Assembly: GCA_017395245.1 (NCBI GenBank)
Contig: JAFPVR010000055.1
Span: 21,579 to 85,578 of the forward strand
DNA from: Bacteroidales bacterium
GTDB taxonomy: Bacteria > Bacteroidota > Bacteroidia > Bacteroidales > WCHB1-69
Direction: 5' to 3'
Length of the DNA stretch: 64,000 nucleotides
Part shown: one piece after another, positions 24,972 to 34,074 of the stretch
Layout: each line of letters opens with the position of its first letter
Position numbering within the stretch: the first letter of the stretch is position 1
Made by a program: the position numbers and the translations under genes
Notes under the pieces: generated by a model
The model's database searches: none
What the model saw: only the letters and a program-made list of their open reading frames with translations
What the model was told of the DNA's origin: nothing

Positions 24972-26102
24972 ATGAAAGCATTGAATCAAGTTAAAGTATT
25001 GTTATTCACAATATTAACTGCTGTAGCAACAATGAATGTCAGTTGCGCACAGCCCGAGAAACAGTCCTCGAAATCCGCTTCAAACCACTCGCCGAGATAC
25101 GTTGATCTGACCGAAGCGGCAGAGTCTTCCGTCAACGCGGTCGTCTATATCAAGACGGAATTCACGCAAAAGAACGCCGTTTGGGACGACTTTTTCGGCG
25201 GCACCATCTGGGAGCATTTCTTCGGCTCCGCACCGAGTGCCTACCCGGTGCAAGCGGCCGGCTCCGGAGTCATCATCTCCTCCGACGGCTACATCGTGAC
25301 CAACAACCACGTGGTGGAGGATGCGGTCAAAGTGACCATCACGCTGAACGACAAGCGCGAATACGAGGGTGAAATCATCGGCACGGATCCGGCCTCCGAT
25401 CTGGCGCTCCTCAAGATCAAGGAGACGAAGCTGCCGTACCTGACCTTCGCCAACTCCGACTCCGTGCGCATCGGTGAATGGGTGCTGGCCATCGGCAACC
25501 CCATGGGGCTCAACTCCACCGTCACCGCCGGCATTATCAGCGCGAAAGCCCGTCAGCTTAGCACCGGCCGCGGCACCACCTCCGACGAGGTCTACCTGCA
25601 GACCGATGCGGCTGTCAATTCCGGCAACTCCGGCGGCGCCCTCGTGAACGCCTCCGGCCAATTGGTCGGCATCAACACCGCCATCGCCTCCGGCAACGGC
25701 TACTACACCGGCTACTCGTTCGCCATCCCCTCCAACATTGTGGAGAAAATCTGCTATGACCTCCAGCATTTCGGTGTCACCCAGCAGGCCTACCTCGGTG
25801 TCTCTATTATGGAACTCAACGCTACCAACGCCAAAGAGCTGAACCTCAACGATGTAAACGGCATCTACGTGGCTGAAGTCTCCGAAAACGGTGCCGCTTC
25901 GCAGAACGGATTCCAAGAGGGCGACGTCATCACTCACATTGACGACACCCCCGTCAACAGCCTCCCCGAAGTACGCGGCGTGCTCAAAACGAAATCCCCG
26001 GGCGACAAGGTGAAAGTCGTTTTGGTCCGGAACAACGAAAAATTGACAAAAAGTGTAACTTTATTAAATAGTAAGGGTACAACAGAAAAAGTTGAAAAGT
26101 AG
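24972..26102 (+). CDS. HtrA/DegP-type periplasmic serine protease
   Basis: Envelope quality-control protease of 376 aa. The signal ends MNVSC (Cys25), so it may be a lipoprotein. Catalytic triad: H113 in VTNNHVVED, D143 in DPASDLALLK, S220 in NSGNSGGALVN. One PDZ domain follows (about 275-365, AYLGVSIMELNATNAKEL onward), where E. coli DegP has two; single-PDZ members resemble DegS or Bacteroidota DegQ-like proteins. It stands alone between rplU and rpoD. Confidence 0.93.
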   Translation: MKALNQVKVLLFTILTAVATMNVSCAQPEKQSSKSASNHSPRYVDLTEAAESSVNAVVYIKTEFTQKNAVWDDFFGGTIWEHFFGSAPSAYPVQAAGSGVIISSDGYIVTNNHVVEDAVKVTITLNDKREYEGEIIGTDPASDLALLKIKETKLPYLTFANSDSVRIGEWVLAIGNPMGLNSTVTAGIISAKARQLSTGRGTTSDEVYLQTDAAVNSGNSGGALVNASGQLVGINTAIASGNGYYTGYSFAIPSNIVEKICYDLQHFGVTQQAYLGVSIMELNATNAKELNLNDVNGIYVAEVSENGAASQNGFQEGDVITHIDDTPVNSLPEVRGVLKTKSPGDKVKVVLVRNNEKLTKSVTLLNSKGTTEKVEK

Positions 26103-26150
26103 TGATAGAAATAGAATGGGCATGCCCTCTATAAACTAATGGGCACAACC

Positions 26151-26222
26151 CTATTCCTAAAGCAGCCCCGAAGGGGCAAGAGCTCGGTAGCCCAGGGTAA
26201 GGCCGATAGGCCGCAGCCCTGA
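26151..26222. repeat. Multi-hairpin repeat, copy 1 (family C), upstream of rpoD
   Basis: Hairpin GCCCCGAAGGGGC, then AGAGCTCGGTAGCCCAGGG, an inner stem GGCCGATAGGCC and a closing CCCTG. The sequence from CTATTCCT on is shared with the copy at 27130. Confidence 0.85.
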
Positions 26223-26229
26223 GATATGT

Positions 26230-26263
26230 AGTCAAAGGTCAAAGTCAATAGTCAAAGGTCATA
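26230..26263. repeat. Heptanucleotide array, GGTCAAA type, before rpoD
   Basis: AGTCAAA, GGTCAAA, GTCAAT (six bases), AGTCAAA, GGTCATA, ending 2 bp before the rpoD ATG. It is the reverse complement of the TTGACCT family at 40070 and 45014. Confidence 0.75.
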
Positions 26264-26265
26264 AA

Positions 26266-27126
26266 ATGAGGCAATTAAAAATTTCAAAATCCATCACCAA
26301 CCGCGATTCCGCATCGCTGGAACGCTTCCTGTCCGACATCAGCAAAGTGCAGATGATCGGGGCCGACGAGGAGGTGGAGCTGGCGCGCAAAATCAAGGCT
26401 GGCGACGAAGACGCTCTCAACAAGTTGGTAACCACTAACTTGCGTTTCGTTGTTTCCGTAGCGAAACAGTACCAAAATCAAGGTATCGGGTTGCAGGATC
26501 TCATCAACGAGGGCAACCTGGGACTAATCAAGGCCGCACAGCGTTTCGACGAGACGCGTGGCTTCAAGTTCATCTCATACGCCGTCTGGTGGATCCGCCA
26601 GGCCATCCTGCAGGCCATCGCCGACCAGTCGCGTATCGTGCGCCTGCCGCTCAACCAGGTGGGTGTCATCAACAAAATCAAAAAGGAGACCGCCCGTTTG
26701 GAGCAGACCCTCAACCGTCTGCCCACCACCGAAGAGATCGCCACTGCCATGGACATGCCCGTCTACAAGGTGGCTGAGATTATGAAGATGAACAACCATC
26801 CGCAATCCATCGACTCCCCCATCGCGCCCAACGAGGAGACCCGCTTCGTGGATGTCTTCGTGCACGACACCGACGACAACACCGACACCTCCCTGATGCA
26901 CGAGTCGCTTGCTTCGGAAATCAACGATTTGTTGGAGACGTTGCCCGAGAATGAGGCCGATGTGCTGCGACTCTTCTTCGGCATCGGCACCACGTACGAG
27001 CACACACTCGACGAAATCGGCGACAAATTGGGCATCTCCCGCGAGCGCGTGCGTCAAATCAAGGAGCGCGCCCTGAAAAAACTGCGCCAAAGCAGCAAGA
27101 ACAAAAATCTCAAAAGTTATTTATAA
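26266..27126 (+). CDS. rpoD: Primary RNA polymerase sigma factor RpoD (SigA)
   Basis: The 286-aa housekeeping sigma factor of Bacteroidota, which reads the TTTG / TAnnTTTG promoters seen throughout the window. Region 1.2 (SLERFLSDISKVQMIGADEE), region 2 (LRFVVSVAKQYQNQGIGLQ, then GFKFISYAVWWIRQAI), region 3 and region 4 with the helix-turn-helix (TLDEIGDKLGISRERVRQI) are complete. Region 1.1 is missing, as is normal for this phylum. The gene is bounded on both sides by copies of a structured repeat, and a heptamer array ends at its start codon. Confidence 0.97.
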   Translation: MRQLKISKSITNRDSASLERFLSDISKVQMIGADEEVELARKIKAGDEDALNKLVTTNLRFVVSVAKQYQNQGIGLQDLINEGNLGLIKAAQRFDETRGFKFISYAVWWIRQAILQAIADQSRIVRLPLNQVGVINKIKKETARLEQTLNRLPTTEEIATAMDMPVYKVAEIMKMNNHPQSIDSPIAPNEETRFVDVFVHDTDDNTDTSLMHESLASEINDLLETLPENEADVLRLFFGIGTTYEHTLDEIGDKLGISRERVRQIKERALKKLRQSSKNKNLKSYL

Positions 27127-27129
27127 AAT

Positions 27130-27234
27130 CTATTCCTTAAGCAGCCCCGCAGGGGCAAGAGCTCGGTAGCCCAGGACAAGGCCGAAGGCCGCAGCCCTGG
27201 GAAAACAGGACAAGGCCGAAGGCCGCAACCCTGG
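27130..27234. repeat. Multi-hairpin repeat, copy 2 plus a half copy (family C), downstream of rpoD
   Basis: 27130-27201 repeats the copy at 26151 with small changes (GCCCCGCAGGGGC; GGCCGAAGGCC). 27206-27234 repeats the second half (ACAAGGCCGAAGGCCGCAAC). It begins 3 bp after the rpoD stop and could end its transcript. Confidence 0.85.
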
Positions 27235-27247
27235 GTCAATAGTCAAA
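27234..27247. repeat. Two heptamers, GGTCAAA type, at the gldD start
   Basis: GGTCAAT and AGTCAAA; the final A begins the gldD ATG. Confidence 0.5.
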
Positions 27248-27885
27248 TGAGAAGGCAACCATATTTATATATTACCATGGCAATCCTTTTGGCCTGCGCG
27301 GCAATGGTGTCGTGCAAGCCGAAGGCGCTGCCGGAGCCCAAACCCATGGGCTATTTCCGTATTGACCTGCCCGACCACAAATACAAACTGTTGGACGCTT
27401 CCGAAACTTCACATAACAAGCAGGCGGACATTGCCGTCTCTCCACCCTTTACCTGCGAACAGTCGGTCTATGCTACATCCACTTTGGAAGTTCAGCCTGA
27501 CCGTTGTTTGTGGATGAATATCACCTACCCTGAATTGAACGCCTCGTTGCGGTTCACCTGCTTCACGGTCAAAAACGCCGACAGTCTGCGAAAACTGATG
27601 ATTTCGGAGGACAAGATGGTGAAATTCCACTACCAGAAGGCCGACGATGTGCAGTTTTCCATCATCAACGACCCCGAGGCGCGCATTTGGGGACAAACCT
27701 ACGAAATCTACGGCAAAGAGGTTGCCACACCGTTCCAGTTCTGGCTCACCGACAGCGTGCATAACTTTGTCCGCGCCACGCTCTACTTCGACGGCACCCC
27801 AAACAACGATTCGTTGCAGCCCGTGATTCAATATCTCAAGGAGGATGCGATGCACCTCATCAATACCTTCGCATGGAAACCCTGA
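27247..27885 (+). CDS. gldD: Gliding motility lipoprotein GldD
   Basis: A 212-aa lipoprotein (ACAAMVSC, Cys23) with the GldD hallmark PEPKPMGYFRIDLPDHKYK right after the lipid anchor. In Flavobacterium johnsoniae GldD is required for gliding and for secretion by the T9SS; its exact task is unknown. With gldJ it suggests that this organism has the gliding-type accessory set, more than the minimal Porphyromonas machinery. The next gene starts 13 bp before its stop, so the two are translationally coupled. Confidence 0.9.
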   Translation: MRRQPYLYITMAILLACAAMVSCKPKALPEPKPMGYFRIDLPDHKYKLLDASETSHNKQADIAVSPPFTCEQSVYATSTLEVQPDRCLWMNITYPELNASLRFTCFTVKNADSLRKLMISEDKMVKFHYQKADDVQFSIINDPEARIWGQTYEIYGKEVATPFQFWLTDSVHNFVRATLYFDGTPNNDSLQPVIQYLKEDAMHLINTFAWKP

Positions 27886-28853
27886 CCGACCATATCTTCC
27901 ATCTTTCCTCGGAGGCGGATTTTGAGGCGACTGCGTTGCTGGTTTTCGAACTTCAATACGAAAACAACACCGTCTATCGCACTTATTGCCAGCATATTGG
28001 CAAGTCCAAAGGAAACGTTCGCAACCTATCCGAGATTCCCTTTCTCCCCATTTCGTTTTTCAAGACCCACGACGTGAAGACGGGTGATTTCGAGCCCGAG
28101 CTTATCTTCCGCAGCAGCGGTACCACAGGCATGGAACGTTCGCGACACCTCATAAAGGACGCCGCCTTGTACCGCAAAAGCCTGATAGAGAGCTTCCGCC
28201 ATTTCTACGGAAACCCGTCTGATTACGTCTTTCTGGCCCTGCTGCCCAACTATATAGAGCAGAAAAACTCATCGCTCATCTACATGATGGAGGAGTTGAT
28301 GCGCGAATCGGGCGCGAAAGAAAACGGCTATTACCTTTATAATCACAAAGATATGTATCAAAAACTGATACAACTGCGTGATAATCAACAAAAAACAATC
28401 CTTTGGGGTGTAACGTTCGCACTCTTGGACTTTGCAGAACAGTATACGATTAATTTTCCGCAACTCATTGTGTTTGAGACCGGTGGAATGAAAGGTCGGC
28501 GAAAAGAGATGGTGAAGGAAGAGCTGTACGACATCCTTCGCAAGGCTTTCGGGGTAGCGGACATCCACTCCGAATACGGCATGTGCGAGCTCCTGTCGCA
28601 GGCCTATAGCAAGGGCGGCAACATCTTCTCAACCCCGCCATGGATGCAGCTCCGGCTTCGCAGCGAGAAAGATCCGTTTGACGGCAGCAACCAGATGGCG
28701 ACCGGCGTTATCAACATCATCGACCTAGCCAACCTCCACAGCTGCGCATTCATCGCCACGGAGGATTTGGGTCGCCGCCACCCCAACGGCATCGAGATTC
28801 TCGGCCGCATGGACCATTCCCAAACCCGAGGGTGCAGCCTGATGGTGTTGTAA
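27873..28853 (+). CDS. LuxE-like acyl-protein synthetase / acyl-transfer enzyme
   Basis: A 326-aa adenylate-forming-like protein. It contains IFRSSGTTGMERSRH (80-94), the nucleotide-binding loop of the LuxE family, LIVFETGGMKGRRKEM and HSEYGMCELLSQAYSKGG. LuxE activates fatty acids as acyl-AMP and passes them to a cysteine; in non-luminous Bacteroidota the substrate is unknown, with sugar or lipid modification the usual guess. It overlaps gldD by 13 bp, which ties its expression to gldD. Confidence 0.82.
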   Translation: METLTDHIFHLSSEADFEATALLVFELQYENNTVYRTYCQHIGKSKGNVRNLSEIPFLPISFFKTHDVKTGDFEPELIFRSSGTTGMERSRHLIKDAALYRKSLIESFRHFYGNPSDYVFLALLPNYIEQKNSSLIYMMEELMRESGAKENGYYLYNHKDMYQKLIQLRDNQQKTILWGVTFALLDFAEQYTINFPQLIVFETGGMKGRRKEMVKEELYDILRKAFGVADIHSEYGMCELLSQAYSKGGNIFSTPPWMQLRLRSEKDPFDGSNQMATGVINIIDLANLHSCAFIATEDLGRRHPNGIEILGRMDHSQTRGCSLMVL

Positions 28854-28867
28854 ATCCAAAATTTATG

Positions 28868-28875
28868 TACCTTTG
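28868..28875 (+). promoter_or_regulatory. -7 box (TACCTTTG)
   Basis: TAnnTTTG match 70 bp upstream of the flavin-binding lipoprotein gene; the leader would be about 65 nt. Confidence 0.5.
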
Positions 28876-28945
28876 CCAACCATTTCCAAGACGAGGAAAT
28901 GGCATTTAACATTTTGAAATTCAAACAATTAAAAACATAAAGAAT

Positions 28946-29353
28946 ATGAAAAAATGGTTATGGACAAGTCTTTGTGTCGTTGCTCTCGCGGCAGCGGTGG
29001 CCGTCATATTGGGATGCACCACCAGTGACGAACACATGACAAAGAAAGACGGTGTTTACATTGTGAACACCACCAAGTTGGGTGCCGACGTGCAAGGCTA
29101 CAACGGCCCTACCCCACTCAATATCTATATCAAGGACAACAAGATCCAAAAGGTGGAGGCACTGCCCAACGAGGAGACCCCCGGTTTTTTCCAGCGGGTG
29201 CAGAACGAACTGTTAGGCAAATGGAACGGCATGGATGTGAAGAAGGCCGCCACCGCCGAAATTGATGCGGTTACTGGCGCGACCTATTCCTCCAACGCGG
29301 TGAAGGAGAATGTCAAGATTGGCGTGAAATATTACCAGAAACACAAGAAATAA
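28946..29353 (+). CDS. FMN-binding-domain lipoprotein
   Basis: A 135-aa lipoprotein (AVAVILGC, Cys24) made of one FMN_bind domain, the type found in RnfG, NqrC and extracellular electron-transfer proteins. EIDAVTGATYSS (residues 105-116) contains the D-x-T-G-A-T motif whose last Thr (T113) becomes covalently flavinylated by an ApbE transferase. The domain is soluble and faces the periplasm or cell surface. No ApbE or Rnf gene is in the window, so its redox partner is unknown. It has its own promoter and is followed by a family-A palindrome. Confidence 0.88.
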   Translation: MKKWLWTSLCVVALAAAVAVILGCTTSDEHMTKKDGVYIVNTTKLGADVQGYNGPTPLNIYIKDNKIQKVEALPNEETPGFFQRVQNELLGKWNGMDVKKAATAEIDAVTGATYSSNAVKENVKIGVKYYQKHKK

Positions 29354-29376
29354 ATTGTATAAACATGCCCTGACGT

Positions 29377-29404
29377 GTAGAGGCGCAAAATTTTGCGTCT
29401 CTAC
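29377..29404. repeat. Family-A palindrome (core GCAAAATTTTGC)
   Basis: Arms GTAGAGGC and GTCTCTAC; one arm mismatch. Same core as the copies at 37270 and 46827. Confidence 0.88.
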
Positions 29405-29431
29405 GAAGGCGTAACCGTTTTAAAATTCATA

Positions 29432-30730
29432 ATGTCAACACGCATTCATAGAATCTGCATATCGTTCCTACTGGTGTTCTTGTCAGCGGGAACGATTTGT
29501 TTGCAGGCCCAGGACACCATTCGTCTGATGCAGTACAACCTGATGTACTACACCAACAGTTCTGGGGTGTCGGATTGTAACAGTATGACCAACAATCTGA
29601 ACAACAAGGATGCGCATATCAAGACCATTTTCCAGTACGTGCAGCCCACAGTGCTGTGTGTGTGCGAAATAGGGTCGCAGACGCAGTATGCCGACCGGCT
29701 GCTCAACAACGCCATTAACGTGGACGGCATCGATTATTACCGACGCGGACCGCTCACGAGCCAGTCGGGCGGCACCATCGCCAACATGATTTTCTACGAC
29801 TCCCGCAAGCTGACCCTCTACAAATCGACCAACATCACGACTGCGTATCGCGACATCAACGGTTACACATTCTACTATAATGCTGACAATCTGGCAGATG
29901 GCGACACCATATTCTCAACGTTCTGGATTGCGCACCTGAAAGCGGGCTCCGGCAGCACCAATGAGCAGTATCGCCTTACGCAGACGCAGAAGTTGATGAA
30001 CCGCATCGCCAACTTGGGGTTGCCAGGTAACTACACCTTCTCCGGCGATTTCAACATCTATTCCAGTGACGAGCCTGCCTATCAAGAACTTACGGAATAT
30101 TCGAACAGTCTGTACCGTTTCTATGACCCGGTGAACAGTCCGGGCTATTGGCACAACAATGGGCAGTTTGCCTCGCTGCACACGCAATCTACGCACTCGC
30201 AAGATGCCGACTGTTTCTCCTCCGGCGGCCTCGACGACCGCTTTGATTTCATCCTCGTTTCGCCGTACATTTACTACGGCAGCGACCGAATCCACCTTGT
30301 GGATGGTTCGTATCATGCTTTAGGTCAGGACGGTATGCGGTTCAACGGTTCCGTCCTTTCTCCTGCCAACAACTCTATCCCGAACAATGTCGCCACCGCG
30401 CTCTACCAGCAGTCCGACCACTTGCCAGTAATTCTGGACCTGGCCATTGACGCACATGTCGGCGTACGGGAGCCGCAGGCCGACCATTTTGTCCACGTGA
30501 CCAATCCGGTTCGGGAGAGTTTGGAAATGGAACTTCAGAGCGTCGAGGCCGGTTTCTACACCATTTCACTGTTCTCCATGGACGGTCGGACGCTGGCCGT
30601 GTACCAGGAAGATTTGGACGCGGGAGTACATAAATTGCGCTACCCCTTTCCCTATGGAAGAGGCGCGTATTTAGCACATATTCAGCGTAAAAACGGCCGA
30701 AAAACAGTCAAAAAATTGATTTGTTTCTAA
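29432..30730 (+). CDS. T9SS-exported endonuclease/exonuclease/phosphatase-family protein
   Basis: A 432-aa secreted protein. Signal peptide to LQAQ, then an EEP fold: IRLMQYNLMYY, VLCVCEIGSQTQY (metal Glu), FSGDFNIYSSDEPAYQ and QQSDHLPVILDL (terminal Asp-His). Substrate may be DNA, RNA or a phospho-compound. The last 80 residues (VTNPVRESLEMELQSVEAGF ... KTVKKLICF) form a type A T9SS sorting domain, so it is placed on the cell surface. ATG at 29432 is chosen; a longer frame would start inside the palindrome. Confidence 0.85.
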   Translation: MSTRIHRICISFLLVFLSAGTICLQAQDTIRLMQYNLMYYTNSSGVSDCNSMTNNLNNKDAHIKTIFQYVQPTVLCVCEIGSQTQYADRLLNNAINVDGIDYYRRGPLTSQSGGTIANMIFYDSRKLTLYKSTNITTAYRDINGYTFYYNADNLADGDTIFSTFWIAHLKAGSGSTNEQYRLTQTQKLMNRIANLGLPGNYTFSGDFNIYSSDEPAYQELTEYSNSLYRFYDPVNSPGYWHNNGQFASLHTQSTHSQDADCFSSGGLDDRFDFILVSPYIYYGSDRIHLVDGSYHALGQDGMRFNGSVLSPANNSIPNNVATALYQQSDHLPVILDLAIDAHVGVREPQADHFVHVTNPVRESLEMELQSVEAGFYTISLFSMDGRTLAVYQEDLDAGVHKLRYPFPYGRGAYLAHIQRKNGRKTVKKLICF

Positions 30731-30781
30731 ACATAATCTGCGTCAAACGATGAGAATGACACTTTTGGAATAAAAAAAATG

Positions 30782-30789
30782 TATTTTTG
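30782..30789 (+). promoter_or_regulatory. -7 box (TATTTTTG) before the DksA-like gene
   Basis: TAnnTTTG match 39 bp upstream of the ATG at 30829. Confidence 0.6.
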
Positions 30790-30828
30790 CACTTTCGTTT
30801 TCATCTACAAAAAAGAATCAAAACCGTT

Positions 30829-31215
30829 ATGAGCGAAGTCGTTGTAAACCGTTATTCTGACGAAGATCTGGAAGAATTCAGAGCTTTGATTGAAAAGAAA
30901 ATCGAAGAGGCTAAAAAGAACCTCGAAGTATATCAGGAGGCCTACAGCGGTGTCGGAAATGACACAAAGGACACGGCCCCGACATTCAAAAATCTGGAAG
31001 AGGGAAACCAAGTGCTTTCCAAGGAGGAAAATGGCCGCTTGATGGCCCGTTTGGTCAAATATATCGCCAATTTGGAGGCTGCACTGGTCCGCATCGAGAA
31101 CAAAAGTTACGGCGTGGATCGCATCACCGGCAAACTGATTCCCAAGGAGCGTCTCAGAATCGTCCCTCACGCCACGTTGGACATTGGCACCAAATTGCAA
31201 GAAAAGAAGAAATAA
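30829..31215 (+). CDS. DksA/TraR-family protein lacking zinc cysteines
   Basis: A 128-aa cytosolic protein with a long helical hairpin (FRALIEKKIEEAKKNLEVYQ onward) and the C-terminal GKLIPKERLRIVPHATLD, the signature of Bacteroidota DksA-like proteins, which bind in the RNA polymerase secondary channel and modulate the ppGpp response. No cysteine remains: the usual YGxC is YGVDRITGK here. Zinc-free DksA2-type proteins with fewer cysteines exist, so it may still be active. Acidic residues at the hairpin tip are hard to place without alignment. It has its own promoter and is followed after 26 bp by the ABC ATPase. Confidence 0.82.
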   Translation: MSEVVVNRYSDEDLEEFRALIEKKIEEAKKNLEVYQEAYSGVGNDTKDTAPTFKNLEEGNQVLSKEENGRLMARLVKYIANLEAALVRIENKSYGVDRITGKLIPKERLRIVPHATLDIGTKLQEKKK

Positions 31216-31241
31216 GGTGTTTTTCGCGTGATTAGACCGCG

Positions 31242-32978
31242 ATGAATCCTTTGTTACAGATAGAAGACCTGTCGCTCGATTTGCGGCGCGACACCCAATG
31301 GAACCCTATTTTGCACCATATCCAGTTCTCCCTCGCAGAAGGGGAGACGTTGGGTATTGTCGGTGAGTCTGGTTCCGGAAAGTCTGTCACCGCCTTGTCC
31401 GTCATGCGGCTTCTGAACGAGCGGGCCGCCCGCTACCCTTCCGGCCGCATCCTTTTCCACCGCGATGGTCCCGACAAGCCACCTATAGACATACTGAAAG
31501 CCCAAGAATCTGACATGCAGTCGATTAGAGGCAATCAGATTGGGATGATTTTCCAGGAGCCGATGACCTCGCTCAACCCGGTCATCCGTTGCGGCGAGCA
31601 AATCACCGAACAGATTCTGCTACACAAGAAAGTGACGGAAAAGGAGGCGAAAGAACAAGTCCTCCACTTGTTCAACGAAGTGATGCTGCCGCGTCCGGAA
31701 CAGCTTTTCGATTCGTACCCTCATGAACTCTCCGGCGGGCAGAAGCAGCGCGTCATGATTGCCATGGCCATGAGCTGCCAACCGAAACTGCTCATTGCCG
31801 ACGAGCCGACCACCGCCCTTGACGTCACCATCCAAAAGAACATCCTCGCGCTCATCCGCGACCTGCAGCAAAAATACGGAATGGCCGTGCTTTTCATCAC
31901 CCACGACTTAGGGGTAATGGCTGAGATTTCCGACCGCGCCATCGTGATGTACAAGGGCGAGATTGTGGAGGATAACAGTGTGCGTGACCTCTTCCTTCAT
32001 CCGCAAAATGCTTACACCAAGCAACTTATTGCCTGCCGGCCTTCGATGACCACCCGTCTGCGCAAACTTCCGCAAGTATCTGATTTCGACGGAAATACGG
32101 ATACCGATATCAAACAAGTCGTTCATAATCTGACCGTTACGCCAGAAGAGCGAAAAGCTGCTCACCAGCGGCTGTATGCCGGTGACAAAATCGTGACAAT
32201 CAAGAATTTAAACAAGATTTACAAGGTACGGAAGCGCAAACTGTTTGAAAAACAGAAGTTCTTCCATGCTTTGCACGACATCAACCTCGACATCTACGAG
32301 GGCGAAACGTTGGGACTTGTCGGCGAGTCGGGTTGTGGCAAAACCACTCTCGGCCGCTCCATGCTACGGTTGATTGAGCCAACGTCCGGTGAGGTCAACT
32401 ATCAAGGGAAAGACCTGACACAACTCCCCATGTCGGAGATGCGGAAAATGCGGAAAGACCTGCAAATCATCCTGCAAGACCCGTATTCATCGCTCAACCA
32501 GCGACTTACCATCGGAGAAGCCCTCATGGAACCGATGCGGGTACACGGCATCCTGAACAATGACAAAGAACGCAAGAAACGTGTCATCGAGTTGTTGGAG
32601 CGCGTAAGCCTCAATGAATCACACTTTTATCGTTATCCGCACGAGTTTTCTGGTGGACAGCGGCAGCGTATCTCCATCGCACGTGCCTTGGCGGTGAACC
32701 CGAAGTTCATCATCTGCGATGAATCGGTTTCTGCCCTCGATGTGTCAGTGCAGGCGCAAGTCCTCAACCTGCTCAACGAGCTCAAGGCTGAATACCGGTT
32801 CACCTACATCTTCATCTCGCACGACCTGTCGGTGGTAAAATTCATGGCCGACCGCATTGCCGTCATGCAGCAGGGTGTCATCGTGGAAACCGGCGAGGCG
32901 GACGCCCTCTGTGCCCACCCGCAGACCGATTACACACGCAAACTCATCGACTCCATCCCTAAAGGCATCACAGGGTGA
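31242..32978 (+). CDS. Double-cassette oligopeptide ABC transporter ATPase (DppD-DppF fusion, YejF-like)
   Basis: A 578-aa cytosolic ATPase with two complete cassettes. First: Walker A GESGSGKS (41-48), [22 protein letters not shown]. Second: GESGCGKT (361-368), [22 protein letters not shown]. This is the nickel/dipeptide (DppDF/OppDF) subfamily in the fused form known from YejF. It would energise uptake of peptides, in keeping with the exported S46 and C10 peptidases. No permease or binding-protein gene is adjacent, so the membrane partners are elsewhere. Confidence 0.93.
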   Translation: MNPLLQIEDLSLDLRRDTQWNPILHHIQFSLAEGETLGIVGESGSGKSVTALSVMRLLNERAARYPSGRILFHRDGPDKPPIDILKAQESDMQSIRGNQIGMIFQEPMTSLNPVIRCGEQITEQILLHKKVTEKEAKEQVLHLFNEVMLPRPEQLFDSYPHELSGGQKQRVMIAMAMSCQPKLLIADEPTTALDVTIQKNILALIRDLQQKYGMAVLFITHDLGVMAEISDRAIVMYKGEIVEDNSVRDLFLHPQNAYTKQLIACRPSMTTRLRKLPQVSDFDGNTDTDIKQVVHNLTVTPEERKAAHQRLYAGDKIVTIKNLNKIYKVRKRKLFEKQKFFHALHDINLDIYEGETLGLVGESGCGKTTLGRSMLRLIEPTSGEVNYQGKDLTQLPMSEMRKMRKDLQIILQDPYSSLNQRLTIGEALMEPMRVHGILNNDKERKKRVIELLERVSLNESHFYRYPHEFSGGQRQRISIARALAVNPKFIICDESVSALDVSVQAQVLNLLNELKAEYRFTYIFISHDLSVVKFMADRIAVMQQGVIVETGEADALCAHPQTDYTRKLIDSIPKGITG

Positions 32979-33013
32979 GACAGACAAGTGATCACACATC
33001 AAACATTATAGCA

Positions 33014-33931
33014 ATGAACAACATTTGGAAAATCGTAATCCGTATCGGCATCGGCCTATTTTTTATTGTCTCGGCGGTGCTGAAGCTGCTGTCTTTGGAC
33101 AGTTTCGAGCTGTACATCTACAGTTTCGACATTGTAAACTTCGTTTGGAGCGGTCTGGCTGCGCGGGCCATCATCGCTTGCGAGCTTCTGGTCGGCATCC
33201 TGCTGATTGCCAAGATTCGATACAAGGAGGCGTGGTGGCTGGCCATGCTCATGCTGGCAGGCTTCTCGCTGCTGCTGGTCTATGTGATGCTGTTCCGCCA
33301 CGACAGCAACTGCCACTGCATGGGCGACCTGGTGGAGATCAAGCCTTCCATTTCGCTGATTAAAAACCTGATAGCCATTGCATTGCTGTTATTTGTACGC
33401 AAGGAGGACGACTACCAGATTGGACCCTTAGGTCGCAAACTGGTGATAATTGGAGCTTTCGTGGCCGCCCTTGTGCCACCCTTTGTCCTGTTCCCGATGG
33501 ACGGTGTCTATAACCTCTTCGCTAAATCCGACGAGTTGGAATACAGCGAAATCGATTTCCATGCGCTGATGGCGGATTCCACCATGCAAGATGTGGACCT
33601 TGCACACGGCAACTATATCGTAGGCATTATCTCCTCGGGCTGCGGTTTCTGCAAGACCAGTTGTTTGAAAATGTCGGAGATTGTATCCAACAACCAGTTG
33701 GACACCAACAAGATACTCTATTTCGTATGGGGTGACAGCGCATCGGTGCAGCCATTTCAGGAGGAAACCAAGACTGAATCGTTCCGCTATGTGCGCGTAA
33801 GCCCGATTGCGGCCATACGAGTTGTCAACGGGCAGTTCCCGACCTACCTGTTCATCCGAAACGGCGAGGTGGAGGCCACAGCAGACCTGCGCCACCTCAC
33901 CGAGAAGGCCGTACGCGAACATCTTCAGTAA
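33014..33931 (+). CDS. MauE/DoxX-type membrane protein fused to a thioredoxin-like domain
   Basis: A 305-aa inner-membrane protein: about four helices in the N-terminal 135 residues (IRIGIGLFFIVSAVLKLLSL, then LLVYVMLFRHDSNCHCMGDL with a Cys-His-Cys motif), one more helix, then a periplasmic thioredoxin-like domain with SSGCGFCKTSC (C210, C213, C217). MauE-like proteins pass electrons to periplasmic disulfide systems, so this is probably a self-contained thiol-disulfide relay. The stop TAA (33929-33931) falls inside a degenerate family-A element (GTAAAGAC). Confidence 0.8.
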   Translation: MNNIWKIVIRIGIGLFFIVSAVLKLLSLDSFELYIYSFDIVNFVWSGLAARAIIACELLVGILLIAKIRYKEAWWLAMLMLAGFSLLLVYVMLFRHDSNCHCMGDLVEIKPSISLIKNLIAIALLLFVRKEDDYQIGPLGRKLVIIGAFVAALVPPFVLFPMDGVYNLFAKSDELEYSEIDFHALMADSTMQDVDLAHGNYIVGIISSGCGFCKTSCLKMSEIVSNNQLDTNKILYFVWGDSASVQPFQEETKTESFRYVRVSPIAAIRVVNGQFPTYLFIRNGEVEATADLRHLTEKAVREHLQ

Positions 33932-33955
33932 AGACGTGCCACGGCGCGTCTTTTC
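33928..33955. repeat. Degenerate family-A element at a stop codon
   Basis: Arms GTAAAGAC and GTCTTTTC, core GTGCCACGGCGC. The TAA in the left arm ends the MauE-like gene. Confidence 0.75.
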
Positions 33956-33994
33956 AAACGCGCCTCACAAGTTTCCACAGACGTACCCATATCT

Positions 33995-34022
33995 ATAGAG
34001 ACGTGCCTCGGCGCGTCTCTTC
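33995..34022. repeat. Degenerate family-A element
   Basis: Arms ATAGAGAC and GTCTCTTC, core GTGCCTCGGCGC; close relative of the copy at 33928, 67 bp away. Confidence 0.75.
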
Positions 34023-34074
34023 TATTTTATAGAGAGGAAAAAATTTTTTTATGCCATACTTAACAAAAAAAATG

